A stretch of DNA of 23,806 nt from DASPGX01 sp035620375 (GTDB taxonomy: Bacteria; Patescibacteriota; Minisyncoccia; 2-02-FULL-40-12; GWA2-44-9), in the NCBI GenBank assembly GCA_035620375.1, contig DASPGX010000029.1, positions 1 through 23,806 of the forward strand, in the 5' to 3' direction. Position numbers and translations under genes: made by a program. Under the pieces are notes generated by a model. That model made no database searches. It saw only the letters and a list, made by a program, of their open reading frames with translations, and had not been told where the DNA came from. Positions 13,912-19,356 of this stretch are shown piece by piece (position 1 is the stretch's first letter; each line of letters begins with the position of its first letter).

Positions 13912-14303
13912 GCTGCCTCCTTGAGTAATGCCCGCCGCACGCGCGAGCGCAGAAGAGCGTAGCGGCGCGCGAGCGCGGCGATGCGGAGCACGCTGCCCCG
14001 GTAGCGGACGGACGGTTCGGAAAACCGCGGAGCACGCTGTCCGAACTGCTCACGGGTGAGGTCGACGGTGCTTCCGTCGGGAAGCCGGTTGTACCAGTGC
14101 CATCCGCCCTTGGGAAATCGTCCGGAGGGCAGAATCTTCACGCGGAGCAGCTGGCCGTCGAACAGTTCCTGGACGAGGAGCGCGACCACGGTACAGTGCT
14201 CGGCCAGGGGATTGTCGGGCGTCCAGCGCTTTGCGTTGTATGCGGTATCGGCCCTGCAGACCGCGCGGAGGACTTTCCGGAGACGTCTCAACGATATGGT
14301 CAT
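13908..14303 (-). CDS. YunG-like protein (papain/transglutaminase-like Cys-His-Asp pattern)
   Basis: A 131-residue protein resembling the uncharacterised YunG family. It shows RWTPDNPLAEHCTVVALLVQ with Cys37, then GGWHWYNRLPDG with His69, then STVDLTREQF with Asp81. Cys-His-Asp in this order suggests a cysteine-peptidase-like fold; no activity is established for the family to my knowledge. The C-terminus is strongly basic and Arg-rich (RRYALLRSRVRRALLKEAA), which could bind nucleic acid. The ATG at 14303 is chosen because homology starts just after it and AAGGACA precedes it; the frame stays open upstream only as antisense to rplT. It overlaps the deaminase gene by four bases. Confidence 0.75.
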   Translation of the reverse strand: MTISLRRLRKVLRAVCRADTAYNAKRWTPDNPLAEHCTVVALLVQELFDGQLLRVKILPSGRFPKGGWHWYNRLPDGSTVDLTREQFGQRAPRFSEPSVRYRGSVLRIAALARRYALLRSRVRRALLKEAA

Positions 14304-14351
14304 GTCTGTCCTTCGGTTGGAATGAACGGGTGAACCTTGTCGCAACCGGAG

Positions 14352-14388
14352 AAAAAAATCAACGGTCCGCCGTAGCGGACCGTTGATT
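14352..14388 (-). terminator. Strong terminator of the infC-rpmI-rplT operon
   Basis: A 14-bp perfect stem (14357-14370 with 14375-14388, loop CGTA), followed on the minus strand by seven T (14358-14352). Confidence 0.93.
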
Positions 14389-14401
14389 CGGAAGAGGCAT
14401 T

Positions 14402-14746
14402 TTACTGTGCCGCCGAGAGAATCTGTTTGAACACCTCGGGATGGTTGGCCGCGATGTCCGAGAGCACTTTGCGGTCCAGGTGGATGTTCGCGGCCTTGAG
14501 CCTGGGGACGAGCTTGGAGTATGAGATGCCGTTTTCGCGGGCCGCGGCGTTGATTTTCACCTGCCAGGTCCGGCGCATGGTCCGCTTCTTCTTTTTGCGG
14601 TCGCTGAACTGGTGGGTCCAGGCGTGGAGAACGGCTTCCTTGGCCGCGCGGTAGGTGCTCTTGCGGCGCCACATATACCCCTTGGTCTGTTTCAAAAGGC
14701 GCTTCTTGCGGGCGTGCTGGGTTGTTCCACGTTTGACGCGGGTCAT
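14402..14746 (-). CDS. rplT: 50S ribosomal protein L20
   Basis: A 114-residue, very basic 23S rRNA-binding protein needed early in large-subunit assembly. The N-terminal extension MTRVKRGTTQHARKKRLLKQTKGYMWRRKSTYRAAKEAV and the globular part (TWQVKINAAARENGISYSKLVPRLKAANIHLDRKVLSDIA) match L20 throughout, at about the normal length (117-120). It is the last gene of the infC-rpmI-rplT operon, 12 bases after rpmI, and a strong terminator follows. In other bacteria L20 represses this operon at the RNA level; no such structure was identified here. Confidence 0.97.
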   Translation of the reverse strand: MTRVKRGTTQHARKKRLLKQTKGYMWRRKSTYRAAKEAVLHAWTHQFSDRKKKKRTMRRTWQVKINAAARENGISYSKLVPRLKAANIHLDRKVLSDIAANHPEVFKQILSAAQ

Positions 14747-14758
14747 GGTACGTAAAAA

Positions 14759-14959
14759 TTACAGGTGATCCGGCAGCAGAGCCCTGAAATGGTTCGCATA
14801 CTCCGCAGGCGCGTGCACCTTGCCGCGCTTGCCCATCGTTGATGCGCCGGTGTCCTTGGCGTTGAAGTGGTTCTGGCGCGGCTTACGCTTGAGCACCTTC
14901 CCCGTCCCGGTTACCTTCACGCGCTTCAGGAGCGCCTTCTTGTTCTTGGGTTTTCCCAT
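14759..14959 (-). CDS. rpmI: 50S ribosomal protein L35
   Basis: A 66-residue basic protein. VKVTGTGKVLKRKPRQNHFNAKDTG matches the L35 core (FKVTGSGKIKRRKAGKNH in other bacteria), and the length is normal. The first 77 bases of the gene lie inside the 3' end of infC in another frame, and there is no Shine-Dalgarno site upstream of the ATG (the preceding bases are AAAGACAAAAAACC). Translation is therefore likely coupled to infC or uses an A-rich enhancer. Confidence 0.95.
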   Translation of the reverse strand: MGKPKNKKALLKRVKVTGTGKVLKRKPRQNHFNAKDTGASTMGKRGKVHAPAEYANHFRALLPDHL

Positions 14960-15497
14960 GGTTTTTTGTCTTTTGTGCCGCTTTCTTGTCCCGCTGAATC
15001 ATCAGTACCCATCCGTACGGTCCCCGGTTCGGCTGTCCCTGGGCGGTGACGGGAGTCTGGAGCCTGCTTACGAAATCCAGGAGCTTCTGCCGGCCCATCT
15101 GGGCGAACGCCGCCGCTTTCTCGCGGCCCCGGAGGGTCAGCTCAATCTTTACGATATGCCCGGCCTGGAGGAATTCATCGGCTTTCTTTGCCTTGAATGC
15201 CAGGTCGTGTTCTCCGGTTTTGAATCCCACGCGGACCGCTTTGGTCTCCTGTTTCGGGGCCCGTCCGTGCGCCTTCGCCTCCTTGGACTTCTGGTATTGG
15301 TATTTACCATAATCCATCAGCTTGGCAATCGGCGGCCGCGAATTCGGCCCTACCTCCACAAGGTCCAGGTCTCCGTCCAGGGCGAGCTTGAGGGCGTCGG
15401 ATGTCTTCATGACGCCCAGCTGCTTGCCTTCCTGGTCGATGACCTGCACTTCCGGAAGCCGGATCTGATGATTAACGCGTAATTTGGGGATGGCCAT
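14883..15497 (-). CDS. infC: Translation initiation factor IF-3
   Basis: IF-3 binds the 30S subunit, keeps it apart from the 50S and proofreads the initiator tRNA. The 204-residue protein has the N-domain (LRVNHQI, VQVIDQEGKQLGVM, ALDLVEVGP-like stretch), the lysine-rich linker (YGKYQYQKSKEAK) and the C-domain (VRVGFKTGEHDLAFKAKKADEFLQAGHIVKIELTLRGRE) in order. The core ends near GWVLMIQRDKK. A hydrophilic ~25-residue tail (HGKTQEQEGAPEAREG...) is encoded by the stretch that overlaps rpmI. The ATG at 15497 is within a 6-bp hairpin in a very short leader without a Shine-Dalgarno site. The promoter has TTGCCC and TGG-TATAGT. Confidence 0.96.
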   Translation of the reverse strand: MAIPKLRVNHQIRLPEVQVIDQEGKQLGVMKTSDALKLALDGDLDLVEVGPNSRPPIAKLMDYGKYQYQKSKEAKAHGRAPKQETKAVRVGFKTGEHDLAFKAKKADEFLQAGHIVKIELTLRGREKAAAFAQMGRQKLLDFVSRLQTPVTAQGQPNRGPYGWVLMIQRDKKAAQKTKNHGKTQEQEGAPEAREGNRDGEGAQA

Positions 15498-15510
15498 TCG
15501 TCGTACGAAT
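15496..15510 (-). promoter_or_regulatory. Hairpin enclosing the infC start codon
   Basis: ATTCGT-ACG-ACGAAT on the minus strand: a 6-bp perfect stem whose 3' arm includes the A and T of the infC ATG. The predicted leader is only ~16 bases, so this hairpin is nearly the whole 5' UTR. Confidence 0.5.
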
Positions 15511-15519
15511 CGTCGGGCC

Positions 15520-15548
15520 ACTATACCATAGACCCCCAAAAAGGGCAA
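15520..15548 (-). promoter_or_regulatory. Promoter of the infC operon
   Basis: Minus strand TTGCCC (15548-15543), a 17-base spacer ending TGG, then TATAGT (15525-15520). The predicted transcription start is near 15513. Confidence 0.7.
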
Positions 15549-15550
15549 CA

Positions 15551-16087
15551 TCAGCGGCCCGAAAGGGCCTTGAGAACCGCCAGCGCCAGGCGTGCGCCGT
15601 TGGCCGCGCGCCGGGGCGCGGGTTCGGACGGAATTCCGAGCCTGCGGGCGAGGGCGTCCATGGTGAGCCGGTCCATGCCGATGTCGCCCGCTCGCGCCCA
15701 CGCCAGACTCATGAGGTCCACATGGTGATAGGAGGTGAGGTCCTCCACGCCGCAGGCCTTGAATGCCGCGTCCAGGAACGAGCGCGTCAGGTACATGTTA
15801 GCCGAACAGAGCACGGCTCCGGAGGTTTTTTCGCTGAATATTTCCATTGCCGCCTCCAGCGGAACCGCCGTCCGCCATTCACGCGGGGAATAGCCGACGA
15901 CTTCCAGTGCCCGTTTGGCGCCCCGCCGGATGTTCTGCGGGCGCACGCGGGCAGAATAACGCTCACGGAGTTTCAGTGTCCGCTGGTCCACGACCAGGAC
16001 CGCGAGGTCCAGTATCTCGTGGATGCCGGCATCGAGACCCGAGGTTTCCAGGTCCACGACGGCCAGAGGCCGTTCGGAGAATTTCAT
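15551..16087 (-). CDS. DnaQ-like (DEDD) exonuclease-fold protein, catalytically degenerate
   Basis: A 178-residue protein with the overall outline of a 3'-5' exonuclease such as the DNA polymerase III epsilon subunit. Motif I is intact: VVDLETSG (Asp12, Glu14). Motif II, normally HNxxFD, reads ANMYLT, with Thr101 in place of Asp. Motif III, normally HxAxxDA, reads RRAANGA, with Arg159 for His and Gly164 for Asp. Three of five key residues are thus changed, and nuclease activity is unlikely; a nucleic-acid-binding or regulatory role is possible. The ATG at 16087 follows TGC-TACGAT by exactly six bases, which predicts a leaderless mRNA. It stands alone between a hairpin and the infC promoter. 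Confidence 0.75.
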   Translation of the reverse strand: MKFSERPLAVVDLETSGLDAGIHEILDLAVLVVDQRTLKLRERYSARVRPQNIRRGAKRALEVVGYSPREWRTAVPLEAAMEIFSEKTSGAVLCSANMYLTRSFLDAAFKACGVEDLTSYHHVDLMSLAWARAGDIGMDRLTMDALARRLGIPSEPAPRRAANGARLALAVLKALSGR

Positions 16088-16093
16088 ACCCGC

Positions 16094-16102
16094 ATCGTAG
16101 CA
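16094..16102 (-). promoter_or_regulatory. Extended -10 with leaderless geometry (DnaQ-like gene)
   Basis: Minus strand TGC-TACGAT; hexamer 16099-16094, six bases before ATG 16087. The expected -35 position falls in the upstream hairpin. Confidence 0.5.
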
Positions 16103-16104
16103 GA

Positions 16105-16128
16105 CCGCCCTCCCGTAGGGGAGGGCGG
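16105..16128 (-). terminator. Hairpin after the 16357-16133 gene, probable terminator
   Basis: A 10-bp perfect GC stem (16105-16114 with 16119-16128, loop GTAG), four bases after the stop. The U-tract is weak (TCTGCT). Confidence 0.6.
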
Positions 16129-16132
16129 CGGA

Positions 16133-16357
16133 CTATTCCTTCTTCTCGAGACCTTCGGCGGCATCCTCGAGCGGTATCATATGCTCTTTCGGCATACGGT
16201 GCTCCGGCCCGTGGTCCGGATTCATCTCCGTCCGCTCCACGGGGACCGGGCGTTTGGGCTTTTCAAACACGCCCGCTTCTTCACCGAGTTCGTCCAATGT
16301 TTTCTCGCCCTTCGCGACACCGGGGTCAGGGCGGAGGTATTCTTTTTCCTTTTCCAT
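16133..16357 (-). CDS. Small charged protein of unknown function
   Basis: A 74-residue, highly charged protein (MEKEKEYLRPDPG, KGEKTLDELGEEAG, EDAAEGLEKKE) with no membrane segment and no recognised family; probably flexible. Two in-frame ATGs exist, at 16366 and 16357. The later one is preferred because a TACGAT hexamer lies seven bases upstream and the earlier ATG overlaps that hexamer. It is divergent from the small membrane protein at 16410, sharing a ~50-base promoter region. Confidence 0.55.
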   Translation of the reverse strand: MEKEKEYLRPDPGVAKGEKTLDELGEEAGVFEKPKRPVPVERTEMNPDHGPEHRMPKEHMIPLEDAAEGLEKKE

Positions 16358-16376
16358 ATGCCTCATCGTACTGCGC

Positions 16377-16385
16377 TGGTATACT
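16377..16385 (+). promoter_or_regulatory. Extended -10 promoter of the 16410 gene
   Basis: TGG-TATACT, hexamer 16380-16385, followed by a ~18-base leader with GGAGGT (16401-16406) ahead of the ATG at 16410. Confidence 0.65.
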
Positions 16386-16409
16386 CACGGCAAGTCCTTC
16401 GGAGGTGCC

Positions 16410-16565
16410 ATGGGATTCTGGGAAGACCTGCTGCGCGTGGACAAGCGCTGGCCGGACGACGAACGGATGATGGCGACGTTCTTTCCCAAGCTCATCGCGC
16501 TTGCGGTGAGCATCCTGGTATTCGTTGCCCTGCTTGTCTGGCTTACCGTGCACATCATGTGCTGA
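16410..16565 (+). CDS. 51-residue single-helix membrane protein
   Basis: The N-terminus is amphipathic and charged (MGFWEDLLRVDKRWPDDERM). It is followed by one strong transmembrane segment (residues ~26-49, FPKLIALAVSILVFVALLVWLTV) and the short tail HIMC. No family is recognised. The start is firm: GGAGGT lies four bases before the ATG, an extended -10 precedes it and a terminator hairpin begins four bases after the stop, so this is a complete single-gene unit. Confidence 0.75.
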   Translation: MGFWEDLLRVDKRWPDDERMMATFFPKLIALAVSILVFVALLVWLTVHIMC

Positions 16566-16568
16566 CCC

Positions 16569-16594
16569 CCCCCACCCGTTGCGACGGGTGGGGG
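16569..16594 (+). terminator. Terminator of the 51-residue membrane protein gene
   Basis: An 11-bp perfect stem (16569-16579 with 16584-16594, loop TGCG) followed by ATTTCT. Confidence 0.8.
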
Positions 16595-16617
16595 ATTTCT
16601 CGTGTAAAAAATACGAA

Positions 16618-16640
16618 GGCCCGCCACAACGGGGCGGGCC
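16618..16640 (-). terminator. Terminator of the 17083-16658 gene
   Basis: An 8-bp GC stem (16618-16625 with 16633-16640), followed on the minus strand by TTCGTATTTTTT. Confidence 0.85.
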
Positions 16641-16657
16641 GGGAAACGGTGCAGGGT

Positions 16658-17083
16658 TCAGCGGACGGTCTGGGCGGCGATGCCCTCCACGTGCCGCCCC
16701 GTGTACTTCATGTTCCGGATGGAGTACCGGGCAGGGCGCCACAGGCGGTCGTCGCGGGGGCTGGCGTAGACGGGGACGATGTCGAAGTCCACGGAACGCT
16801 CCTGCATGTTCAGCGGGACCAGTATCGTCCTGCCGAACCGGAACGTCGCGGGTCCGCGGGCAGTCCACGCAACGTTGCGATCGCCGCGGAACAGGCCGAA
16901 CGTCAGGACCGAGCCCTTGCCCCAGTCTTTCTCGTTCGTGACGGCGACCGAGCCGGTGAGGTCACCGAGCAGGGCCAGGACGTCCAGTCCGCTCTTGAAC
17001 GGCATGCGGATGCGCTTGTCGCGGCAGACGGCCTGGACCGCGTCCACGATGGCGACCGTGTGGTCGGGGATCTCGTATCTCAA
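16658..17083 (-). CDS. Protein of unknown function (141 residues)
   Basis: A soluble, mixed alpha/beta-looking protein with no recognised family. The N-terminus MRYEIPDHTVAIVDAVQAVCRDKRIRMP suggests a helical start. Later strands such as GSVLTFGLFRGDRNVAW and TILVPLNMQERSVDFDIVPVY suggest a beta domain. The start is TTG at 17083, supported by GGAGG five to six bases upstream; no ATG fits. The gene is a single unit with a near-consensus promoter just past the 30-residue ORF and its own terminator. Confidence 0.75.
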   Translation of the reverse strand: MRYEIPDHTVAIVDAVQAVCRDKRIRMPFKSGLDVLALLGDLTGSVAVTNEKDWGKGSVLTFGLFRGDRNVAWTARGPATFRFGRTILVPLNMQERSVDFDIVPVYASPRDDRLWRPARYSIRNMKYTGRHVEGIAAQTVR

Positions 17084-17106
17084 GGAAACCTCCGGGTTAC
17101 CTATAT

Positions 17107-17135
17107 ATTATAGCACGAAATTGTTGCTCTCGCAA
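17107..17135 (-). promoter_or_regulatory. Promoter of the 17083-16658 gene
   Basis: Minus strand TTGCGA (17135-17130), a 17-base spacer ending TGC, then consensus TATAAT (17112-17107). The -35 begins one base after the stop of the 30-residue ORF. Confidence 0.8.
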
Positions 17136-17228
17136 CTACCCCGAAAGTACCGCAATCACGGAGAAGAGCGCAACAAGCAGGGCAATCGCCGCCCCGACCG
17201 ATGCATAGACGTTCCCCGTGGATGACAT
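17136..17228 (-). CDS. 30-residue hydrophobic membrane peptide
   Basis: A small frame, MSSTGNVYASVGAAI followed by ALLVALFSVIAVLSG, consists of a polar N-terminus and one transmembrane helix. It fills the gap between two other minus-strand genes. A TATACT hexamer (17240-17235) sits exactly six bases before its ATG, the same leaderless geometry seen at other genes here, and no Shine-Dalgarno site is present. Its stop abuts the -35 of the next promoter. The promoter fit and high hydrophobicity argue that it is real. The function is unknown; it could be a membrane-stabilising or toxin-like peptide. Confidence 0.5.
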   Translation of the reverse strand: MSSTGNVYASVGAAIALLVALFSVIAVLSG

Positions 17229-17234
17229 GCCGGG

Positions 17235-17240
17235 AGTATA
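17235..17240 (-). promoter_or_regulatory. -10 element of the 30-residue peptide gene
   Basis: TATACT on the minus strand, six bases before ATG 17228. The TG of an extended -10 is absent here. Confidence 0.45.
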
Positions 17241-17266
17241 CCGACCGCACGGGGATTGAAAAGGAA

Positions 17267-17293
17267 CTGCCCCGGCCGTGAAGGTCGGGGCAG
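17267..17293 (-). terminator. Terminator of the VWFA-domain gene
   Basis: An 11-bp stem with one wobble pair (17267-17277 with 17283-17293), followed on the minus strand by TTCCTTTTC. It slightly overlaps the distance to the stop at 17297. Confidence 0.85.
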
Positions 17294-17296
17294 GGG

Positions 17297-18238
17297 TCAG
17301 CGGGTCCGCACCGCCAGGTAGCCGCGCCGGTGACGGACCAGCGTGCTCGGCCTCCCGGGAGTCTGGACCGAGATAGTGCGGAACTTTCCGTCGCCGGGGG
17401 CGTCCGGCGTGTAGCCGATGGTGTACTGGACCGCCACCTCATGGGCGATGTTCCGGTACACCTCGTCCAGCTGGCCGATGCGCAGGGGACGGAACGACCG
17501 GCCGCCGGTATCTTCGGCAAGACGGATGAGGAACGACTGCGCCCGCAGTTCCTCCACGGTCTGCGGACGTTCCGCTTCCGGCAGGACCATCGGGGGCATC
17601 AGAACCGTGAACACGGTGACTTCGCCCGTCCGCGCCTCGTTCAGGGTGATGTCGTCCGTGAACGAACCTGACGCGGTGTCGATGCCGTCGGTCAGGAGCA
17701 CGAGCGCCTTGCGGCACCGCCGTCCGTCCGGGAACGCGACCTGGTTCATGTCGCGCAGGGCGACATAGACCGAGCGGTACAGTGCGGTATGGTCGCCGTC
17801 CGGCACTTCGCCGACCGCGCGGTTCAGGGCGTCACGGTCGTCCGTGAAATCCTGGACGACGAACATCTCGCTGTGGAACATGACGACGGCCGCCATGTCC
17901 TGCGGGCGCAGGCCGTCCACGAGCATCCGTGCGGCCTTCATAATGCTCGGCAGCCGTGACTCCACGGACGTGCTCACGTCCATCAGGAGCATGACCAGGA
18001 CCGGCAGGTCGTCGCGCGAGAAGTAGACGATATCCTGAGGACGTCCGTTCTCCAGGACGATGAAATCCCCGCGCTCCAGCGTCGTCACGTACTGGTGAGA
18101 AGCGGCGTCCATGGCGGAAGCCGACAGATTCACGACCCTGACCTCGGTGGAAAACCGCGGAACGCGGGTGCGCGCATCGGTTTGCGCGGACGCGGGTGCG
18201 GCGGCCACCAGGACCGCCAGACACAGCGGCAGTCGCAT
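17297..18238 (-). CDS. Secreted VWFA-domain protein (resembles 'VWFA-related acidobacterial domain')
   Basis: A 313-residue protein. The signal peptide MRLPLCLAVLVAAAPASA-QT is followed by a small beta region (FSTEVRVVNLSASAMD, LERGDFIVLENGRPQDIVYF) that matches the start of the VWFA-related family common in Acidobacteria. The von Willebrand A domain has a full metal-ion site: DVSTS (Asp87, Ser89, Ser91), Thr151 in HTALY and Asp184 in LTDG. The C-terminus has the family's QYTIGYTP-like strand. It is probably exported and binds a protein ligand through Mg2+. GGGAGGG precedes the ATG at 18238. It is a single-gene unit with TTGCCT-17-TATAAT upstream; possible lateral transfer is discussed in the findings. 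Confidence 0.87.
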   Translation of the reverse strand: MRLPLCLAVLVAAAPASAQTDARTRVPRFSTEVRVVNLSASAMDAASHQYVTTLERGDFIVLENGRPQDIVYFSRDDLPVLVMLLMDVSTSVESRLPSIMKAARMLVDGLRPQDMAAVVMFHSEMFVVQDFTDDRDALNRAVGEVPDGDHTALYRSVYVALRDMNQVAFPDGRRCRKALVLLTDGIDTASGSFTDDITLNEARTGEVTVFTVLMPPMVLPEAERPQTVEELRAQSFLIRLAEDTGGRSFRPLRIGQLDEVYRNIAHEVAVQYTIGYTPDAPGDGKFRTISVQTPGRPSTLVRHRRGYLAVRTR

Positions 18239-18274
18239 AGGACCCTCCCTTGGGAAAGAGTGGCGTTAGGGTAT

Positions 18275-18303
18275 ATTATACAACACTATAGGAGCAAAGG
18301 CAA
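18275..18303 (-). promoter_or_regulatory. Promoter of the VWFA-domain gene
   Basis: Minus strand TTGCCT (18303-18298), a 17-base spacer, then consensus TATAAT (18280-18275). The -35 lies in the U-rich tail of the preceding terminator. Confidence 0.8.
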
Positions 18304-18304
18304 A

Positions 18305-18321
18305 GTCCCCGTGCCGGGGAC
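18305..18321 (-). terminator. Terminator of the 18857-18330 gene
   Basis: A 7-bp perfect stem (GTCCCCG 18305-18311 with CGGGGAC 18315-18321, 3-base loop), followed on the minus strand by TTTGCCTTTGC. Confidence 0.7.
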
Positions 18322-18329
18322 AGGGGGAC

Positions 18330-18857
18330 TCAATGCGTTCCGAAGATGTCGCGCAAAATGGCGCGGATGCGTTCCGCATGCTCGCCGGGTCCGAGATAGA
18401 GGGTCTGCTGGTGGTCGATGACCTCCAGGCGGGTTTCCTCGTCCAGCCACTCGCGGGCCTCGCGGCCGCCCGTTTCCAGCGATGCGACGTGCATCTCCCA
18501 GATTTCCTGCGAGTTCACCTCTCCCGTGGTGCGGTACGAGGCGATGGCCCGCGCGGCCCAATCCCGGCCGTGCTTGCCGTCGTAGGCCCGCGGGTCCAGC
18601 CGGTCCGTCCGCAGCGACGCCTTGACCGGGCGGCCGTAGACGTAATCCAGGGACAGATACGGCGGGCCGGCGAACACCTCCCGCATGGACGGGATGTCCG
18701 TGAGGATGTCGCTTCCGCGTTCGCTGATGACGCGGTCCGCGTCATCCCGGTTCATGGGAACGGGTTCGTATTTGAGAAATCCCAGGCCGCGGGGTCCCGC
18801 CGCGTTATACAGGACCGCAAGCAGGATGCGCGGCTCCAGGTCATCCGTGCGGAGCAT
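18330..18857 (-). CDS. Conserved-looking protein of unknown function (175 residues)
   Basis: A soluble protein that I cannot assign. The segments LLAVLYNAAGPRGLGFLKY, LSLDYVYGRPVKASL and DPRAYDGKHGRDWAARAIASY look like conserved motifs of an uncharacterised family, with charged helices at the C-terminus (GGREAREWLDEETRLEVIDHQQ, HAERIRAILRDIFG). No Cys pair, membrane segment or nucleotide-binding loop is evident. The ATG at 18857 is chosen over a TTG at 18869 because GGAGG sits five bases before it. It is a single-gene unit followed by a terminator. Confidence 0.72.
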   Translation of the reverse strand: MLRTDDLEPRILLAVLYNAAGPRGLGFLKYEPVPMNRDDADRVISERGSDILTDIPSMREVFAGPPYLSLDYVYGRPVKASLRTDRLDPRAYDGKHGRDWAARAIASYRTTGEVNSQEIWEMHVASLETGGREAREWLDEETRLEVIDHQQTLYLGPGEHAERIRAILRDIFGTH

Positions 18858-18945
18858 GCGTGCCTCCAATGGAAAGATAGCTGTCCGGACGGTACCACGT
18901 CCGCACGGATTATCCAGAGACCGCCGTTACGCCTGCGTCCGGCTG

Positions 18946-18954
18946 TGGCAGAAT
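18946..18954 (+). promoter_or_regulatory. Extended -10 with leaderless geometry (18961 gene)
   Basis: TGG-CAGAAT, hexamer 18949-18954, exactly six bases before ATG 18961; a weak -35-like TTACGC lies at 18927-18932. Confidence 0.45.
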
Positions 18955-18960
18955 GGGAGC

Positions 18961-19293
18961 ATGAAGGGCAGGGCACGGGATAACGTGATTAGGTCGTCCG
19001 TCGTGACGGCGTTCACCATCGCCATCGCGCTGGTATGGAAGGACGTCTTTGAGCGCGCCATCGACATCTGGATTCCGCGCGGCGACGCTTTGTATACGCA
19101 CTTCTTCGCGGCGGTGCTCGTGACGGGGCTGGTCGTCATCGCCATCAAGGTGTTCGTGCTCACCGAGGAGCAGGCGGAGGAGGCCCTGGAAGAGCTGGGG
19201 CGCCGGCTCAATCACACGAACGGCCACGGGAAGCAGGGGAACGGCCGTCCGCGGACGCCGAAGAAGCATCCTCCGGCAGACAACGGCATATGA
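18961..19293 (+). CDS. Two-helix membrane protein, DUF5654-like
   Basis: A 110-residue protein. RSSVVTAFTIAIALVWKDVFERAIDIWIP followed by a second helix (HFFAAVLVTGLVVIAIKVFVL) resembles the DUF5654 membrane family (helix, AW-K/N-E/D turn, helix), from memory and not checked. An acidic coiled stretch (TEEQAEEALEELGRRL) and a basic, Pro-rich tail (GRPRTPKKHPPADNG) extend into the cytoplasm. The ATG at 18961 is used because the upstream open frame is antisense to another gene and a -10 sits at leaderless distance. Confidence 0.7.
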   Translation: MKGRARDNVIRSSVVTAFTIAIALVWKDVFERAIDIWIPRGDALYTHFFAAVLVTGLVVIAIKVFVLTEEQAEEALEELGRRLNHTNGHGKQGNGRPRTPKKHPPADNGI

Positions 19294-19315
19294 GTTGTCA
19301 CGTATATGGATGAAA

Positions 19316-19350
19316 ACCGCCCCTCACCTATCGGATAGGTGAGGGGCGGT
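19316..19350. terminator. Hairpin between convergent genes (18961 gene and aceA)
   Basis: A 15-bp perfect stem (19316-19330 with 19336-19350, loop TCGGA). The minus strand continues with TTTTCATCC, so it is best as the aceA terminator, but it may serve both genes. Confidence 0.85.
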
Positions 19351-19356
19351 ACGTGT

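Noticed and set aside
14304..14672. Upstream extension of the YunG-like frame
   Set aside because: It crosses the strong rplT terminator and lies antisense or out of frame with rplT; family homology begins only after the ATG at 14303.
16163..16180. GGTATCATATG promoter-like match on the plus strand
   Set aside because: It lies inside the minus-strand gene 16133-16357, encodes HMIPL there, and no plus-strand gene follows.
15722..17113. 463-codon plus-strand frame spanning several minus-strand genes
   Set aside because: It runs across two terminators and four better-supported genes, with no start signal or recognisable domain.
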